NCBI GenBank assembly: GCA_902363045.1
Contig: CABIYX010000023.1
Coordinates: forward strand, 1 to 59,382
DNA from: Clostridiales bacterium
Lineage (GTDB): Bacteria > Bacillota > Clostridia > Oscillospirales > Oscillospiraceae
Direction of reading: 5' to 3'
DNA: 59,382 nt
The translations under genes were made by a program, and so were the position numbers. The notes under the pieces are model-generated. The model was not told the DNA's origin. It saw only the letters and a list, made by a program, of their open reading frames with translations, and made no database searches. This document shows positions 15,132-22,656 of this stretch, piece by piece. Positions within the stretch are counted from its first letter, which is position 1. Every line of letters starts with the position of its first letter.

Positions 15132-15547
15132 CGTCCCTGTGGCCCATGTTTTCTGCCCCAACGGACCGGCAGGCTGGGCGGCTGCCCCTGTACCGGGACA
15201 TTTTGATGGACTATGAGGCGGGCCGTCCTGTCTGGGAGGGCGGGGATCCGGTGATGGTCACCGGGCTTGAGGCCGTGAAGGGCTGGGCCTGGCGGGCCAT
15301 CGCCACCGCCCGGTATCGGTACTTACACTTCTCCTGGTCCTACGGCTGTGAGCTGGAGGCCCTGGTGGGACAGCCATACCGGGCGGACACCAAGCTGAGC
15401 GAGGCGGCCCGGTACGTCCGGGAGGCTCTGGAGGTCAACCCCTACATCCGAGCTGCACAGATTTCAGACGCCCGCTTTGAGGGGAGCACCCTGCATCTGA
15501 CGGTGGCGCTCTCCACCGTATATGGGAGGACTGCACTGTATGTTTGA
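15128..15547 (+). CDS. DUF2634 baseplate wedge protein (XkdS, gp25-like)
   Basis: A 139-residue protein with the wedge-protein pattern: YRDILMDYEAGRPVWEGGDP, AIATARYRYLHFSWSYGCEL and an arginine-containing middle EAARYVREALEVNPYI. T4 gp25-like proteins link hub and wedges of contractile baseplates. It overlaps both neighbours by a few bases (ATGA and an 8-base overlap), indicating coupled translation. Confidence 0.82.
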   Translation: MTSLWPMFSAPTDRQAGRLPLYRDILMDYEAGRPVWEGGDPVMVTGLEAVKGWAWRAIATARYRYLHFSWSYGCELEALVGQPYRADTKLSEAARYVREALEVNPYIRAAQISDARFEGSTLHLTVALSTVYGRTALYV

Positions 15548-16631
15548 GGATCGTACGACCGAAAACCTGAAGAAGGAGGCACTGGCGGCCATTGCGCCGG
15601 AGACGGGGGTCTCCACCCTGGCGGGAAGCTATGCGGACGCTGTGGCGGGCCCCCTGTGCCAGCTGGTGAGCAATCTCTACAAAGCGCTTCCAGCGGTCAC
15701 CTCTATGCTGTTCATTGACGAGTCATCGGGGAAATTCATTGACTTGGTGGCCCGGGATTACCACGACCTGACCCGCCGGGCGGGGACCCGCGCCCGGTGT
15801 ACCGTCACCCTAACCGGCAAGGCCGGAACGGCGATCCCAGCCGGGACCGTCTTTCTCACCGGGACGGGACTGCAATTCCTGCTGCTGGAGTCCGTGGTCA
15901 TCGGCTCAGGCGGCTCCGCCGTGGGCGGACTGGAGGCGGCGGAGGTGGGCAGCGCCTATAACATTGCCCCAAAAACCCTGTCCCGGATGTATGTCAACAT
16001 CCCCGGCCTGGAGGGCTATGTCAACGGCCAGGGGGAGGGCGGCACCGACCGGGAGAGCGACGCCGCCCTGTTCCAGCGGGTGGACGAGGCCCGCAAGCGG
16101 CCCGCCACCAGCGGAAACGGCTGGGACTACCGCCGGTGGGCCATGGAGGTGGACGGGGTGGGCGAGGTCAAGGTGGTGGAGCTGTGGGACGGCCCCGGCA
16201 CCGTGGGCCTCACTCTGGTGGACAGCGGCTTTGAGGGGGCCTCCCCGGAGATCGTGGAGGCCGTGGAGACCAACATCCGGTCCAAACGCCCGCCCGGCGC
16301 GGACGTCACTGTCTCCGCGGCCAAGGAGACGGAGATCCGCGTCTCTGCCGCGGTGGTCCTCTCCGGGACCTCCGCCGGGGCGGTCCGGACGGAGCTGGAG
16401 AGCCGCCTGGGCGGATACCTCCGCCAGCTGATCCAGACCAAGTACCAGACCATCTGCTACGGGCCGGAGGAGGACCAGCCATACACGCTGCTCTACAACC
16501 GGGTGCTGGCCCTGCTGCTGTCCATCGAAGGGGTGGAGAACTTCACCAGTCTGACGGTCAACGGCGGGACTGAAGACGTCACGGTCCCGGCGGACAGCGT
16601 CCCAGTGCTGAAGGAGGTGCAGGTCACATGA
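15540..16631 (+). CDS. Baseplate J-like wedge protein (XkdT-like)
   Basis: A 363-residue Baseplate J family protein. Typical stretches are MLFIDESSGKFIDLVARDYH, the beta-rich GTAIPAGTVFLTGTGLQFLL and GWDYRRWAMEVDGVGEVKVV. It builds the wedge ring. I use ATG 15540, with GGGAGG 9 bases upstream, rather than 15522. It overlaps the preceding stop. Confidence 0.87.
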   Translation: MFEDRTTENLKKEALAAIAPETGVSTLAGSYADAVAGPLCQLVSNLYKALPAVTSMLFIDESSGKFIDLVARDYHDLTRRAGTRARCTVTLTGKAGTAIPAGTVFLTGTGLQFLLLESVVIGSGGSAVGGLEAAEVGSAYNIAPKTLSRMYVNIPGLEGYVNGQGEGGTDRESDAALFQRVDEARKRPATSGNGWDYRRWAMEVDGVGEVKVVELWDGPGTVGLTLVDSGFEGASPEIVEAVETNIRSKRPPGADVTVSAAKETEIRVSAAVVLSGTSAGAVRTELESRLGGYLRQLIQTKYQTICYGPEEDQPYTLLYNRVLALLLSIEGVENFTSLTVNGGTEDVTVPADSVPVLKEVQVT

Positions 16632-17167
16632 CGGAGCTGATCCAGCAGCTGCCCCGGCATTACCAGCAGAGCCCCCAGGACGCCGAGCTCCAGAGGGCAC
16701 TGAGCATCCCTGCCCGCCAAGCGGAGCGGGATGTGGAGGCGACCCTCCGGCAGCTGTTTCCCTCCACCGCGGGCGGCTGGGGGCTGGAGCTATGGGAGCG
16801 GGCCTACGGCATCCCTGTGGATCCCACTCAGCCGGAGGAGCGCCGGCGGGCCCGCGTCCTGTCCAAGGTCAAGGGGGCCGGGACCACCACGCTGGACAAG
16901 CTCAAGGCCATTGCGGAGGTGTTTTCCGAGAGCAGGGTGGAGATACGGGAGGACAATCCACATTACCGTTTCCACATCTGGTATTTGGACACGATCGGGG
17001 AGATCGCCCAAAAGGAGGACCTGGAGGCCATTATCAATGAGCTCAAGCCGGCCCATCTGGCCTGGGACATCAAATACCGGCAGGAGACAACGACTCAGAT
17101 CCGGCTGGGGGCTCTGCCCCGGCAGGGGGATCGGATCATTTGGAAGGTGGATTGCGGCAGGGTATGA
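16628..17167 (+). CDS. DUF2313 baseplate wedge protein (XkdU-like)
   Basis: A 179-residue protein of the XkdU/P2 gpI-like group. The start LIQQLPRHYQQSPQDAELQ, the middle GLELWERAYGI with PEERRARVLSKVKGAGTTT, and the end ELKPAHLAWDIKYR are characteristic. It attaches tail fibres to the wedges. Its start overlaps the XkdT-like stop. A reverse-strand toxin-antitoxin follows. Confidence 0.83.
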   Translation: MTELIQQLPRHYQQSPQDAELQRALSIPARQAERDVEATLRQLFPSTAGGWGLELWERAYGIPVDPTQPEERRRARVLSKVKGAGTTTLDKLKAIAEVFSESRVEIREDNPHYRFHIWYLDTIGEIAQKEDLEAIINELKPAHLAWDIKYRQETTTQIRLGALPRQGDRIIWKVDCGRV

Positions 17168-17194
17168 GAAAAGCCCCCGCACAGGGCGGGGGCT
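17168..17194 (-). terminator. Terminator of the YoeB/RelB operon
   Basis: AGCCCCCGC and GCGGGGGCT form a 9-bp stem with a 5-base loop; on the minus strand TTTTC follows. It lies between the XkdU-like stop and the toxin stop. Confidence 0.68.
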
Positions 17195-17198
17195 GATG

Positions 17199-17462
17199 TT
17201 ACATCCCGGAGTAGTGGGTGCGGCACTGGATGATCTCCAGCGCGCCGTCCCGGACCCGGTAGACCAGGCGGTCTGTCTCATTGATCCGGCGGGACCACCA
17301 GCCCTGGAGGTTCTCTTTCAAGGGCTCCGGCTTCCCAAGGCCGCGGAAGGGATCGCGCTCCGCGTCCCGGATGAGCTGGTTGATCCGCCGCAGGGTCTTC
17401 TTGTCCTGGGTCTGCCAGTACAGGTAATCCTCCCAGGCCTCATCATCCCATATCTTTTTCAT
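17199..17462 (-). CDS. yoeB: YoeB-family mRNA interferase toxin
   Basis: The 87-residue protein matches the Txe/YoeB family, ribosome-dependent endoribonucleases. Typical features are MKKIWDDEAWEDYLYWQTQD at the start, GKPEPLKENLQGWWSRRINE in the middle and the conserved end IIQCRTHYSGM carrying the His-Tyr pair. It is second in a two-gene operon; its start overlaps the antitoxin stop by 4 bases. It is encoded against the phage tail genes and ends at its own terminator, so it can be expressed in the lysogen. Confidence 0.92.
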   Translation of the reverse strand: MKKIWDDEAWEDYLYWQTQDKKTLRRINQLIRDAERDPFRGLGKPEPLKENLQGWWSRRINETDRLVYRVRDGALEIIQCRTHYSGM

Positions 17463-17707
17463 GCGTCCTCCAGCTCGTGGGCCGTGCCGCGGCCCTCGTC
17501 CATGCGCCGGGCGGCGGCCAGCAGGCGGGACTGGTTCTCCTTGGAGAAGAAGGGGTCGGCCTTGATCTCGAAGGGGATCCCGTTGTGCCGGACCAGCTGT
17601 TTGAGGAAAACGGTGGTGGCTGTGGTCATGTTCATGCCCAGCTCTGCGAGCACGGCGTCGGCCTGCTGCTTGAGAGCGTCATCGATGCGGATGTTGATGT
17701 TTGCCAT
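17459..17707 (-). CDS. relB: RelB/DinJ-family antitoxin
   Basis: An 82-residue antitoxin with an N-terminal ribbon-helix-helix (ANINIRIDDALKQQADAVLA, then MNMTTATTVFLKQLVR) and a C-terminal toxin-binding tail rich in charged residues. Pairing a RelB/DinJ-type antitoxin with a YoeB-type toxin is a known mix. It probably binds the palindromes in its own promoter at 17724-17760. AGGAGGCG precedes the ATG. Confidence 0.9.
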   Translation of the reverse strand: MANINIRIDDALKQQADAVLAELGMNMTTATTVFLKQLVRHNGIPFEIKADPFFSKENQSRLLAAARRMDEGRGTAHELEDA

Positions 17708-17723
17708 GATAATCGCCTCCTTG

Positions 17724-17760
17724 TGTGATATATTGTATCACAATGTGCGCACAATGTCAA
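17724..17760 (-). promoter_or_regulatory. Autoregulated promoter of relB-yoeB
   Basis: On the minus strand TTGACA (17760-17755), 17 bases, TACAAT (17737-17732). TGTGAT-N7-ATCACA (17724-17742) covers the -10 and TGTGCGCACA (17744-17753) fills the spacer. The nested palindromes fit cooperative binding by the ribbon-helix-helix antitoxin. Confidence 0.8.
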
Positions 17761-17831
17761 CATAAATTTCTAGAAGTGCAATCATACCCATTGATATGGG
17801 GATAAAGAACGATTTGGAAGGTGGAGTGCAG

Positions 17832-18524
17832 ATGATACCGGAAATGAAGCTGACCAGCGCCGGGGCGGCGCTGTTGGCCAAGGTGCCGGAGGGGCAGACC
17901 GCCCAGGTGACCCGGTGGCAGATCGGGACGGGCGCCCTGCCCCCTGGCAGCAGTCTGGACCGGACGGCGCTGGTGGAGCCGCTGAAGTATCTCAGTCTGT
18001 CCGGCGTGGAGAGCCGGGGAAACACCGCCTCTGTTTTGGGCCAGTTCGTCAACACGGGGATGGACGCCTTTGCGTGGGAGGAGCTGGGCCTGTGGGCCAG
18101 CGACCCGGAGGAGGGTGAGGTCCTGATGTGTTACGGCAACGCCTTCGGGGCCGGAGAGGCCATCCAGGCCGGGCGCGAGAATCTGCGAGAATTTGTGTTC
18201 GGTACGGAGCTGATCTTCTCTGGGCAGGTCCAGGTGACCGGAAAGGTGGACACCGCCCTGGTGTTTATCCCTCAGGCGGAGAAGGGCCAGCCGGAGGGAG
18301 TCGCCACCCTGGACGAAAACGGAAAGCTGGTCCAGGACATCGACTGCGGCGTGTGGGACACGGACCCGGTGGAGGAGCACAACGCCACAGCCACCGCCCA
18401 CGCCAATCTGCTGGTAGATGGGAACAACGTGGAAGCCGTTGACACCTCCGAGAGCCTGGAGGAGCACATGGCGAATCCTCTGGCCCACCAGAATCTAGTC
18501 ATTGACGGCAACGCCGGACAATAA
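17832..18524 (+). CDS. Tail fibre / tail-collar type protein
   Basis: A 230-residue fibre protein resembling phage tail-collar fibre N-termini: MKLTSAGAALLAKVPEGQTA, then a beta-rich domain with EELGLWASDPEEGEVLMCYG. The C-terminus has two related units, HANLLVDGNN and HQNLVIDGNAG, suggesting a short trimeric stalk. ATG 17832 is chosen because GTGGAG lies upstream; ATG 17796 has no ribosome site. Confidence 0.75.
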   Translation: MIPEMKLTSAGAALLAKVPEGQTAQVTRWQIGTGALPPGSSLDRTALVEPLKYLSLSGVESRGNTASVLGQFVNTGMDAFAWEELGLWASDPEEGEVLMCYGNAFGAGEAIQAGRENLREFVFGTELIFSGQVQVTGKVDTALVFIPQAEKGQPEGVATLDENGKLVQDIDCGVWDTDPVEEHNATATAHANLLVDGNNVEAVDTSESLEEHMANPLAHQNLVIDGNAGQ

Positions 18525-18543
18525 AGAAAAGGAGAGAATCAGA

Positions 18544-19593
18544 ATGGCAGTTATTCAGATCAAGAGAGGCTTACAGGAAGCAGTCACCAACCTGGTACTG
18601 GCCCAAGGCGAGCTGGCGGTGGCCCTGGACACCGGTAACGTGTACATCGGCGCCACCTCCGGGAACGTCCACATCAATCCCAAGGGCGGCACCGCCGACA
18701 CGGCGGCAAAGCTGTCCACCCCACGTGCGTTCTCTGTCTCCGGCGATGCCAGCGCCCCTGCGGTACAGTTTGACGGAACACAGAACGTGGAGCTGGTGCT
18801 GGCCCTTGCCAACATCACCGCCCTGACGCCCGGCACCTACACCAAGGTGACCGTGGACCAGAAGGGCCGGGTGACCGCCGGGCAGACCATCGAGGTGTCC
18901 GATCTGCCCAATATCCCCAGCACCAAGGTGACGGGCCTGGGCACGGCGTCCACCGCAGACACCGGAACACAGCAGGGCAACGTGCCCGTGGTGCAGGCGG
19001 ACGGGAAGCTGTTGGCCGCCCTGTTGCCTGACCTGTCTGGGACCTATGTGCCCGTGAGCACCACCATTAACGGCAAGCCCCTGTCCGCCGCTGTCACTCT
19101 GACGGCCGATGATGTGGAGGCCATCCCGGCCAGCCAGAAGGGCCAGGCCAACGGTGTGGCGGAGTTGGATTCCAGCGGCAAGGTGCCTGCGGCACAGCTT
19201 CCCAGCTATGTGGACGACGTGGTGGAGTATGACAGCCAGAGAGCCTTCCCTGAGACCGGCGAGGACGGGAAGATCTACATTGCCAAGGACACCAACCTGA
19301 CCTACCGCTGGAGTGGCAGCCAGTACGTGGAGATCAGCGCGTCTCTGGCCCTGGGCGAGACGGAGAGCACGGCATACCGAGGCGACCGTGGAAAGGCGGC
19401 CTATGACCACAGCCAGATCACCAAAGGCAACCCCCACGGGACCACGGCGGCGGACGTGGGCGCGGCCCCGTCCAGCCACACCAAACAGACCGCATCCGCC
19501 ACCCAGCTGGGGCACGTCAAGGGCGGCGGAAACGTCTCCATTGGCGTTGACGGCACAATGAGCGTCGAAACTGTAGACGGAGGGACTTTCTAA
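18544..19593 (+). CDS. Tail fibre protein with Mtd-like N-terminal domain
   Basis: A 349-residue fibre. The first 45 residues (MAVIQIKRGLQEAVTNLVL, then LAVALDTGNVYIG) resemble the N-terminal domain of the phage major tropism determinant, which attaches receptor-binding proteins to the baseplate. The rest is low-complexity beta-repeat sequence (TKVTGLGTASTADTG, GVAELDSSGKVPAAQLPSYV), usual for fibre shafts. Ribosome site AAAGGAGAG precedes the ATG at 18544. It ends in TAA TAA. Confidence 0.8.
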   Translation: MAVIQIKRGLQEAVTNLVLAQGELAVALDTGNVYIGATSGNVHINPKGGTADTAAKLSTPRAFSVSGDASAPAVQFDGTQNVELVLALANITALTPGTYTKVTVDQKGRVTAGQTIEVSDLPNIPSTKVTGLGTASTADTGTQQGNVPVVQADGKLLAALLPDLSGTYVPVSTTINGKPLSAAVTLTADDVEAIPASQKGQANGVAELDSSGKVPAAQLPSYVDDVVEYDSQRAFPETGEDGKIYIAKDTNLTYRWSGSQYVEISASLALGETESTAYRGDRGKAAYDHSQITKGNPHGTTAADVGAAPSSHTKQTASATQLGHVKGGGNVSIGVDGTMSVETVDGGTF

Positions 19594-19610
19594 TAAGGAG
19601 TGATACGCAT

Positions 19611-20198
19611 ATGGCGGTTACAATCCAAGTGAAGCGGGGTTCCAGGGCCACATTGCCGGTCCTAGCCCTGGGAGAATACGGGCTGACCACAGATACCAAA
19701 GAGCTGTTTATTGGGGGACCGGAAGGGGTCAACATTCAAATTGCGGTGCTGGACAATGGCGGTCAGATTCCGGAGGAGCAGCTGCCGGAGATGGACATCT
19801 CCAAGGCGCTGGCGGGGGCGGAACTGAAGGACCAGCCGGTGGACAACGACGGGGTGGTGATCACGGACAGCGCGGCGGAGAACGTCCCAAAGCGGGTGCT
19901 GTGGAGCCGGATCAAGGCGGCGCTGAAGGGGTATTTTGACCCGCTGTACGCCGCGAAGAGCCACACCCACGCCTGGGGGACGGTCACGGGGAAGCCGGAG
20001 ACCTTCCCGCCGGCGGCGCACAAGCACAGCGCGGCGGACGTCAGCGCGGGGACGCTGGGCGGTCAGGTCCAGGCCAATGCCGGCGCGGCCGCGGCGCTGG
20101 GGACGGCCCAGGTGCGGAATATCCGGGCGGGGACGGCGGATCTGACGGCGGGATCCTCGTCCCTGGCGTCCGGTGAGATCTATCTGGTTTATGAGTGA
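19611..20198 (+). CDS. Second fibre protein with Mtd-like N-terminal domain
   Basis: A 195-residue protein that starts MAVTIQVKRGSRATLPVLAL and has TDTKELFIGGPEGVNIQI, the same Mtd-like attachment domain as the preceding gene. The C-terminal part has short shaft-like repeats (AKSHTHAWGTVTGKPETFPP). The two genes probably arose by duplication and feed the same fibre site or form a hetero-fibre. AAGGAGTGATACGC precedes the ATG. Confidence 0.78.
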   Translation: MAVTIQVKRGSRATLPVLALGEYGLTTDTKELFIGGPEGVNIQIAVLDNGGQIPEEQLPEMDISKALAGAELKDQPVDNDGVVITDSAAENVPKRVLWSRIKAALKGYFDPLYAAKSHTHAWGTVTGKPETFPPAAHKHSAADVSAGTLGGQVQANAGAAAALGTAQVRNIRAGTADLTAGSSSLASGEIYLVYE

Positions 20199-20209
20199 GG
20201 TGATGGAGC

Positions 20210-21667
20210 GTGGCGAAGGGGCTTTTTGTGGGGGTATCCGAAATCAAGCTGATATGCCCAAGAAGTGCTTGCAGGTCAACTGCAATCAAGCGCATCAGCG
20301 ATAACCCGGAGAAGTATCAGTGCGAAGATTGTCTGTTTGAGGGTGGTCTTAATGTATTTAACGAGGGCAGTGAAAATATCGACCGGAAGGTCAAGAAGAT
20401 GTATATCGGTGTAGGGGGGAGCGCCCGCAAGGTCAAAAAGGGATATATCGGCGTGAACGGTGTGGCACGGTTGTTTTTTGCGGAAAAGATTCCTCTGTCA
20501 AAATGTGCGGAAGGGGCCCTTGTTAAAATCAACGAGGGTGGAAAACTGGTAGATTTCTATGTAGCCAAGCACAATTATGAGAGCGGCTTGAACGGAGCCG
20601 GGCGGACACTGTTGGTGCGTAAGGATTGTTATAATGACCAGCGGTATAGTGGCTCCTACGCCAATAACTATGCTAAGAGTGCCATTGATAGTTGGCTCAA
20701 TAATGACTATAAAAATTTGTTGGACGCTGATGTTCAAAGCTTAATTGGTACCACAAAGTTTGAGGCTATGACGGGTAACGGTACTGGTAACACAGGAACC
20801 CTTTCACGGTCCGTTTTTCTTTTGTCCCTGATGGAGCTTGGAGAACACCCCAGCTATTCCCCGCTGGATGGCTCTGAACTTCCAATTTCCAATACGCTTA
20901 AGAAAGCGTTTCTGAACGGACAGTCGGTTACACAATGGACCCGCTCTCCACAAACAAAAGGAACGGCCTATGTTTGGACAATGAATTTTAATGGTGAACC
21001 ATCCACCTACGATCACGATACCACAAATGGTTCCCGCCCTGCCTTCACATTGCCAGAAAACTATCTGGTAGACAGCCCGGTCTATATGTGGAGAAAATAT
21101 AAAACTGTAGCTGAACATGAGAAGGTTAGCGGTAAGTCCCAAGTCAGGGGATTAACTAACCTTACATCTACCCCGAACGTCTATGTAAGTTCAGCGGCTG
21201 GAATCGGTCGTGAGTATATTACGCCTGGCGACTATGACAAATCATTAAGCCTTGTGTATATGGAAACTGGGGATAGCTCCAAAACATTGAAGTTTAACCA
21301 TGATAATGAAGATTCCCACCAATGGGTAACAAGTAGTTATGTCAAACCCCAAGGTAGCCGAGGAAATGCGTATCAAGCCATCGTCTTATCAAAATTTACA
21401 ATCCAACCGAAAAGCTTTGATGATTTTGCAAGTGGTGAGGACAGTCAAGACTCTGTGCATGGCAGTATTAGTGGTAATGGCCAGGTATATATGCTTGTCA
21501 TCGACCGCAATGGAAGTTCGAGTCCGTATTATAGATACGCAATCTATCGGATAAATTTCGCACCTGAATATAAGGCTGGAGATTACGTTGGGGAGGTATA
21601 CTCCAGCGACCCAAATGCATATCCAGCCAATGGGCGGCACTCAGACGGGTATTATTATGTGAGGTAA
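20210..21667 (+). CDS. AT-rich receptor-binding-type tail protein with DUF6273 domain
   Basis: A 485-residue protein. The N-terminus has a four-cysteine zinc-ribbon pattern (ICPRSAC, then YQCEDC) and two short repeats (MYIGVGGSARKVKKGYIGVN). The large body carries a DUF6273-type domain (RTLLVRKDCYNDQRYSGSYA, DSWLNNDYKNLLDADVQSLI, GSRPAFTLPENYL), common in Clostridia phage tail genes, and a C-terminal beta-rich region. From about 20500 base composition is clearly more AT-rich than the surrounding tail genes, suggesting recent exchange of the receptor-binding part. The GTG start at 20210 follows GAGGTGATGG. Confidence 0.7.
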   Translation: MAKGLFVGVSEIKLICPRSACRSTAIKRISDNPEKYQCEDCLFEGGLNVFNEGSENIDRKVKKMYIGVGGSARKVKKGYIGVNGVARLFFAEKIPLSKCAEGALVKINEGGKLVDFYVAKHNYESGLNGAGRTLLVRKDCYNDQRYSGSYANNYAKSAIDSWLNNDYKNLLDADVQSLIGTTKFEAMTGNGTGNTGTLSRSVFLLSLMELGEHPSYSPLDGSELPISNTLKKAFLNGQSVTQWTRSPQTKGTAYVWTMNFNGEPSTYDHDTTNGSRPAFTLPENYLVDSPVYMWRKYKTVAEHEKVSGKSQVRGLTNLTSTPNVYVSSAAGIGREYITPGDYDKSLSLVYMETGDSSKTLKFNHDNEDSHQWVTSSYVKPQGSRGNAYQAIVLSKFTIQPKSFDDFASGEDSQDSVHGSISGNGQVYMLVIDRNGSSSPYYRYAIYRINFAPEYKAGDYVGEVYSSDPNAYPANGRHSDGYYYVR

Positions 21668-21706
21668 TTGCGCTGAGCGCCATGCAGTACACAGGAGGAA
21701 GAGATA

Positions 21707-22129
21707 TTGAGCATCCAGGAGCTATTGACAGGCGGGGGCGGGCTGTTGGTCCTGGCGCTGACGGTCATCCAGATCGCCCCCGTCAGGGTCAACCCCTGGT
21801 CCGCCATTGCCAAGGCCATCGGGCGAGCCATCAATGCGGAGGTGCTGGCCGAGCTGGAGCGGACCCGGATCAAACTGGACAACCACATCAAGACCGACGA
21901 TGAGCGGGCGGCAGATATGCACCGGGCCAGGATCCTGCGGTTCAACCAGGAGCTGATCCGACAGATTCCCCACACCCGGGAGGAGTTCATCGAGGTTTTG
22001 ACGGAGATCGACCGCTATCAAAAATTCTGCCGGGAGCACCCAGAGTATCCCAACAGCCGGGCCACCCATGCCATCGCAAATATCGGCAGGGTGTACGATG
22101 ATCGGCTACAAAAGCATGATTTCCTGTAA
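21707..22129 (+). CDS. Membrane-anchored lysis-module protein
   Basis: A 140-residue protein with one N-terminal hydrophobic segment (GGGGLLVLALTVIQIAPV) and a charged helical body. The TTG start at 21707 is supported by AGGAGGAAG 6 bases upstream. It lies before the probable holin and the endolysin. It may be a holin-associated or XhlA-like protein; I do not recognise it with certainty. Confidence 0.6.
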   Translation: MSIQELLTGGGGLLVLALTVIQIAPVRVNPWSAIAKAIGRAINAEVLAELERTRIKLDNHIKTDDERAADMHRARILRFNQELIRQIPHTREEFIEVLTEIDRYQKFCREHPEYPNSRATHAIANIGRVYDDRLQKHDFL

Positions 22130-22150
22130 ACGTGAAGGGAGGTGAGAGAT

Positions 22151-22351
22151 GTGGAACAGCTGTATAAGCGGCTGGGGAACCTGCTGACCATCAAGAGTAT
22201 GGTCACGCTGATCCTGACGGCGGTGTTCGCTTGGCTGACCTGCTCCGGCGGGGTGAGCGCGGATCAGTTTCTGACCGTGTTCACCGTGGTCGTCGCGTTC
22301 TACTTTGGGACGCAGACAGAGAAGAACGCCAACAAAACCAGTACCCATTGA
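22151..22351 (+). CDS. Small phage holin
   Basis: A 66-residue protein with two hydrophobic segments (IKSMVTLILTAVFAWLTC and FLTVFTVVVAFYFGTQT) and a charged end, matching a small class of Firmicutes phage holins that open the membrane for the endolysin. The GTG at 22151 is favoured by GGGAGGTG 6 bases upstream; a GTG at 22142 is in frame but overlaps this site. Confidence 0.75.
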   Translation: MEQLYKRLGNLLTIKSMVTLILTAVFAWLTCSGGVSADQFLTVFTVVVAFYFGTQTEKNANKTSTH

Positions 22352-22391
22352 CAAAACGGCCCTATTTTGATAACTGAAAGGAGAAAACAAC

Positions 22392-22652
22392 ATGAACGCC
22401 AATTACATCTATGACATTTTCCAGACCTGTGAGGATCTGGACCTGCCCGACCTGACCATTGCCCTGGCCCACCACAAGGAGGCCCACCCCATCCCCGAGG
22501 GCATGACCGAGCAGGGCATCAACGAGTTCATCGGCGGCCACTACGAGGCCCTGGTGGACGCCTTCGCCGACCACGACCGGGAGGCGTTTGCCGCCGCTGT
22601 GGCTGCTGGCATCCAGGAGGACGAGGAGCACCAGGCCGGCCAGGAGGGCTGA
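22392..22652 (+). CDS. Small acidic lysis-module protein, unrecognised
   Basis: An 86-residue strongly acidic protein (YDIFQTCEDLDLPDLTIALA, ending EDEEHQAGQEG). AAAGGAGAAAA precedes the ATG. It lies between holin and endolysin genes; an antiholin or chaperone role is possible but unsupported by any motif. Confidence 0.6.
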   Translation: MNANYIYDIFQTCEDLDLPDLTIALAHHKEAHPIPEGMTEQGINEFIGGHYEALVDAFADHDREAFAAAVAAGIQEDEEHQAGQEG

Positions 22653-22656
22653 CCCC

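Noticed and set aside
18544..21667. Diversity-generating retroelement
   Set aside because: Mtd-like N-terminal domains are present, but no reverse transcriptase and no template/variable repeat pair were seen in the window.
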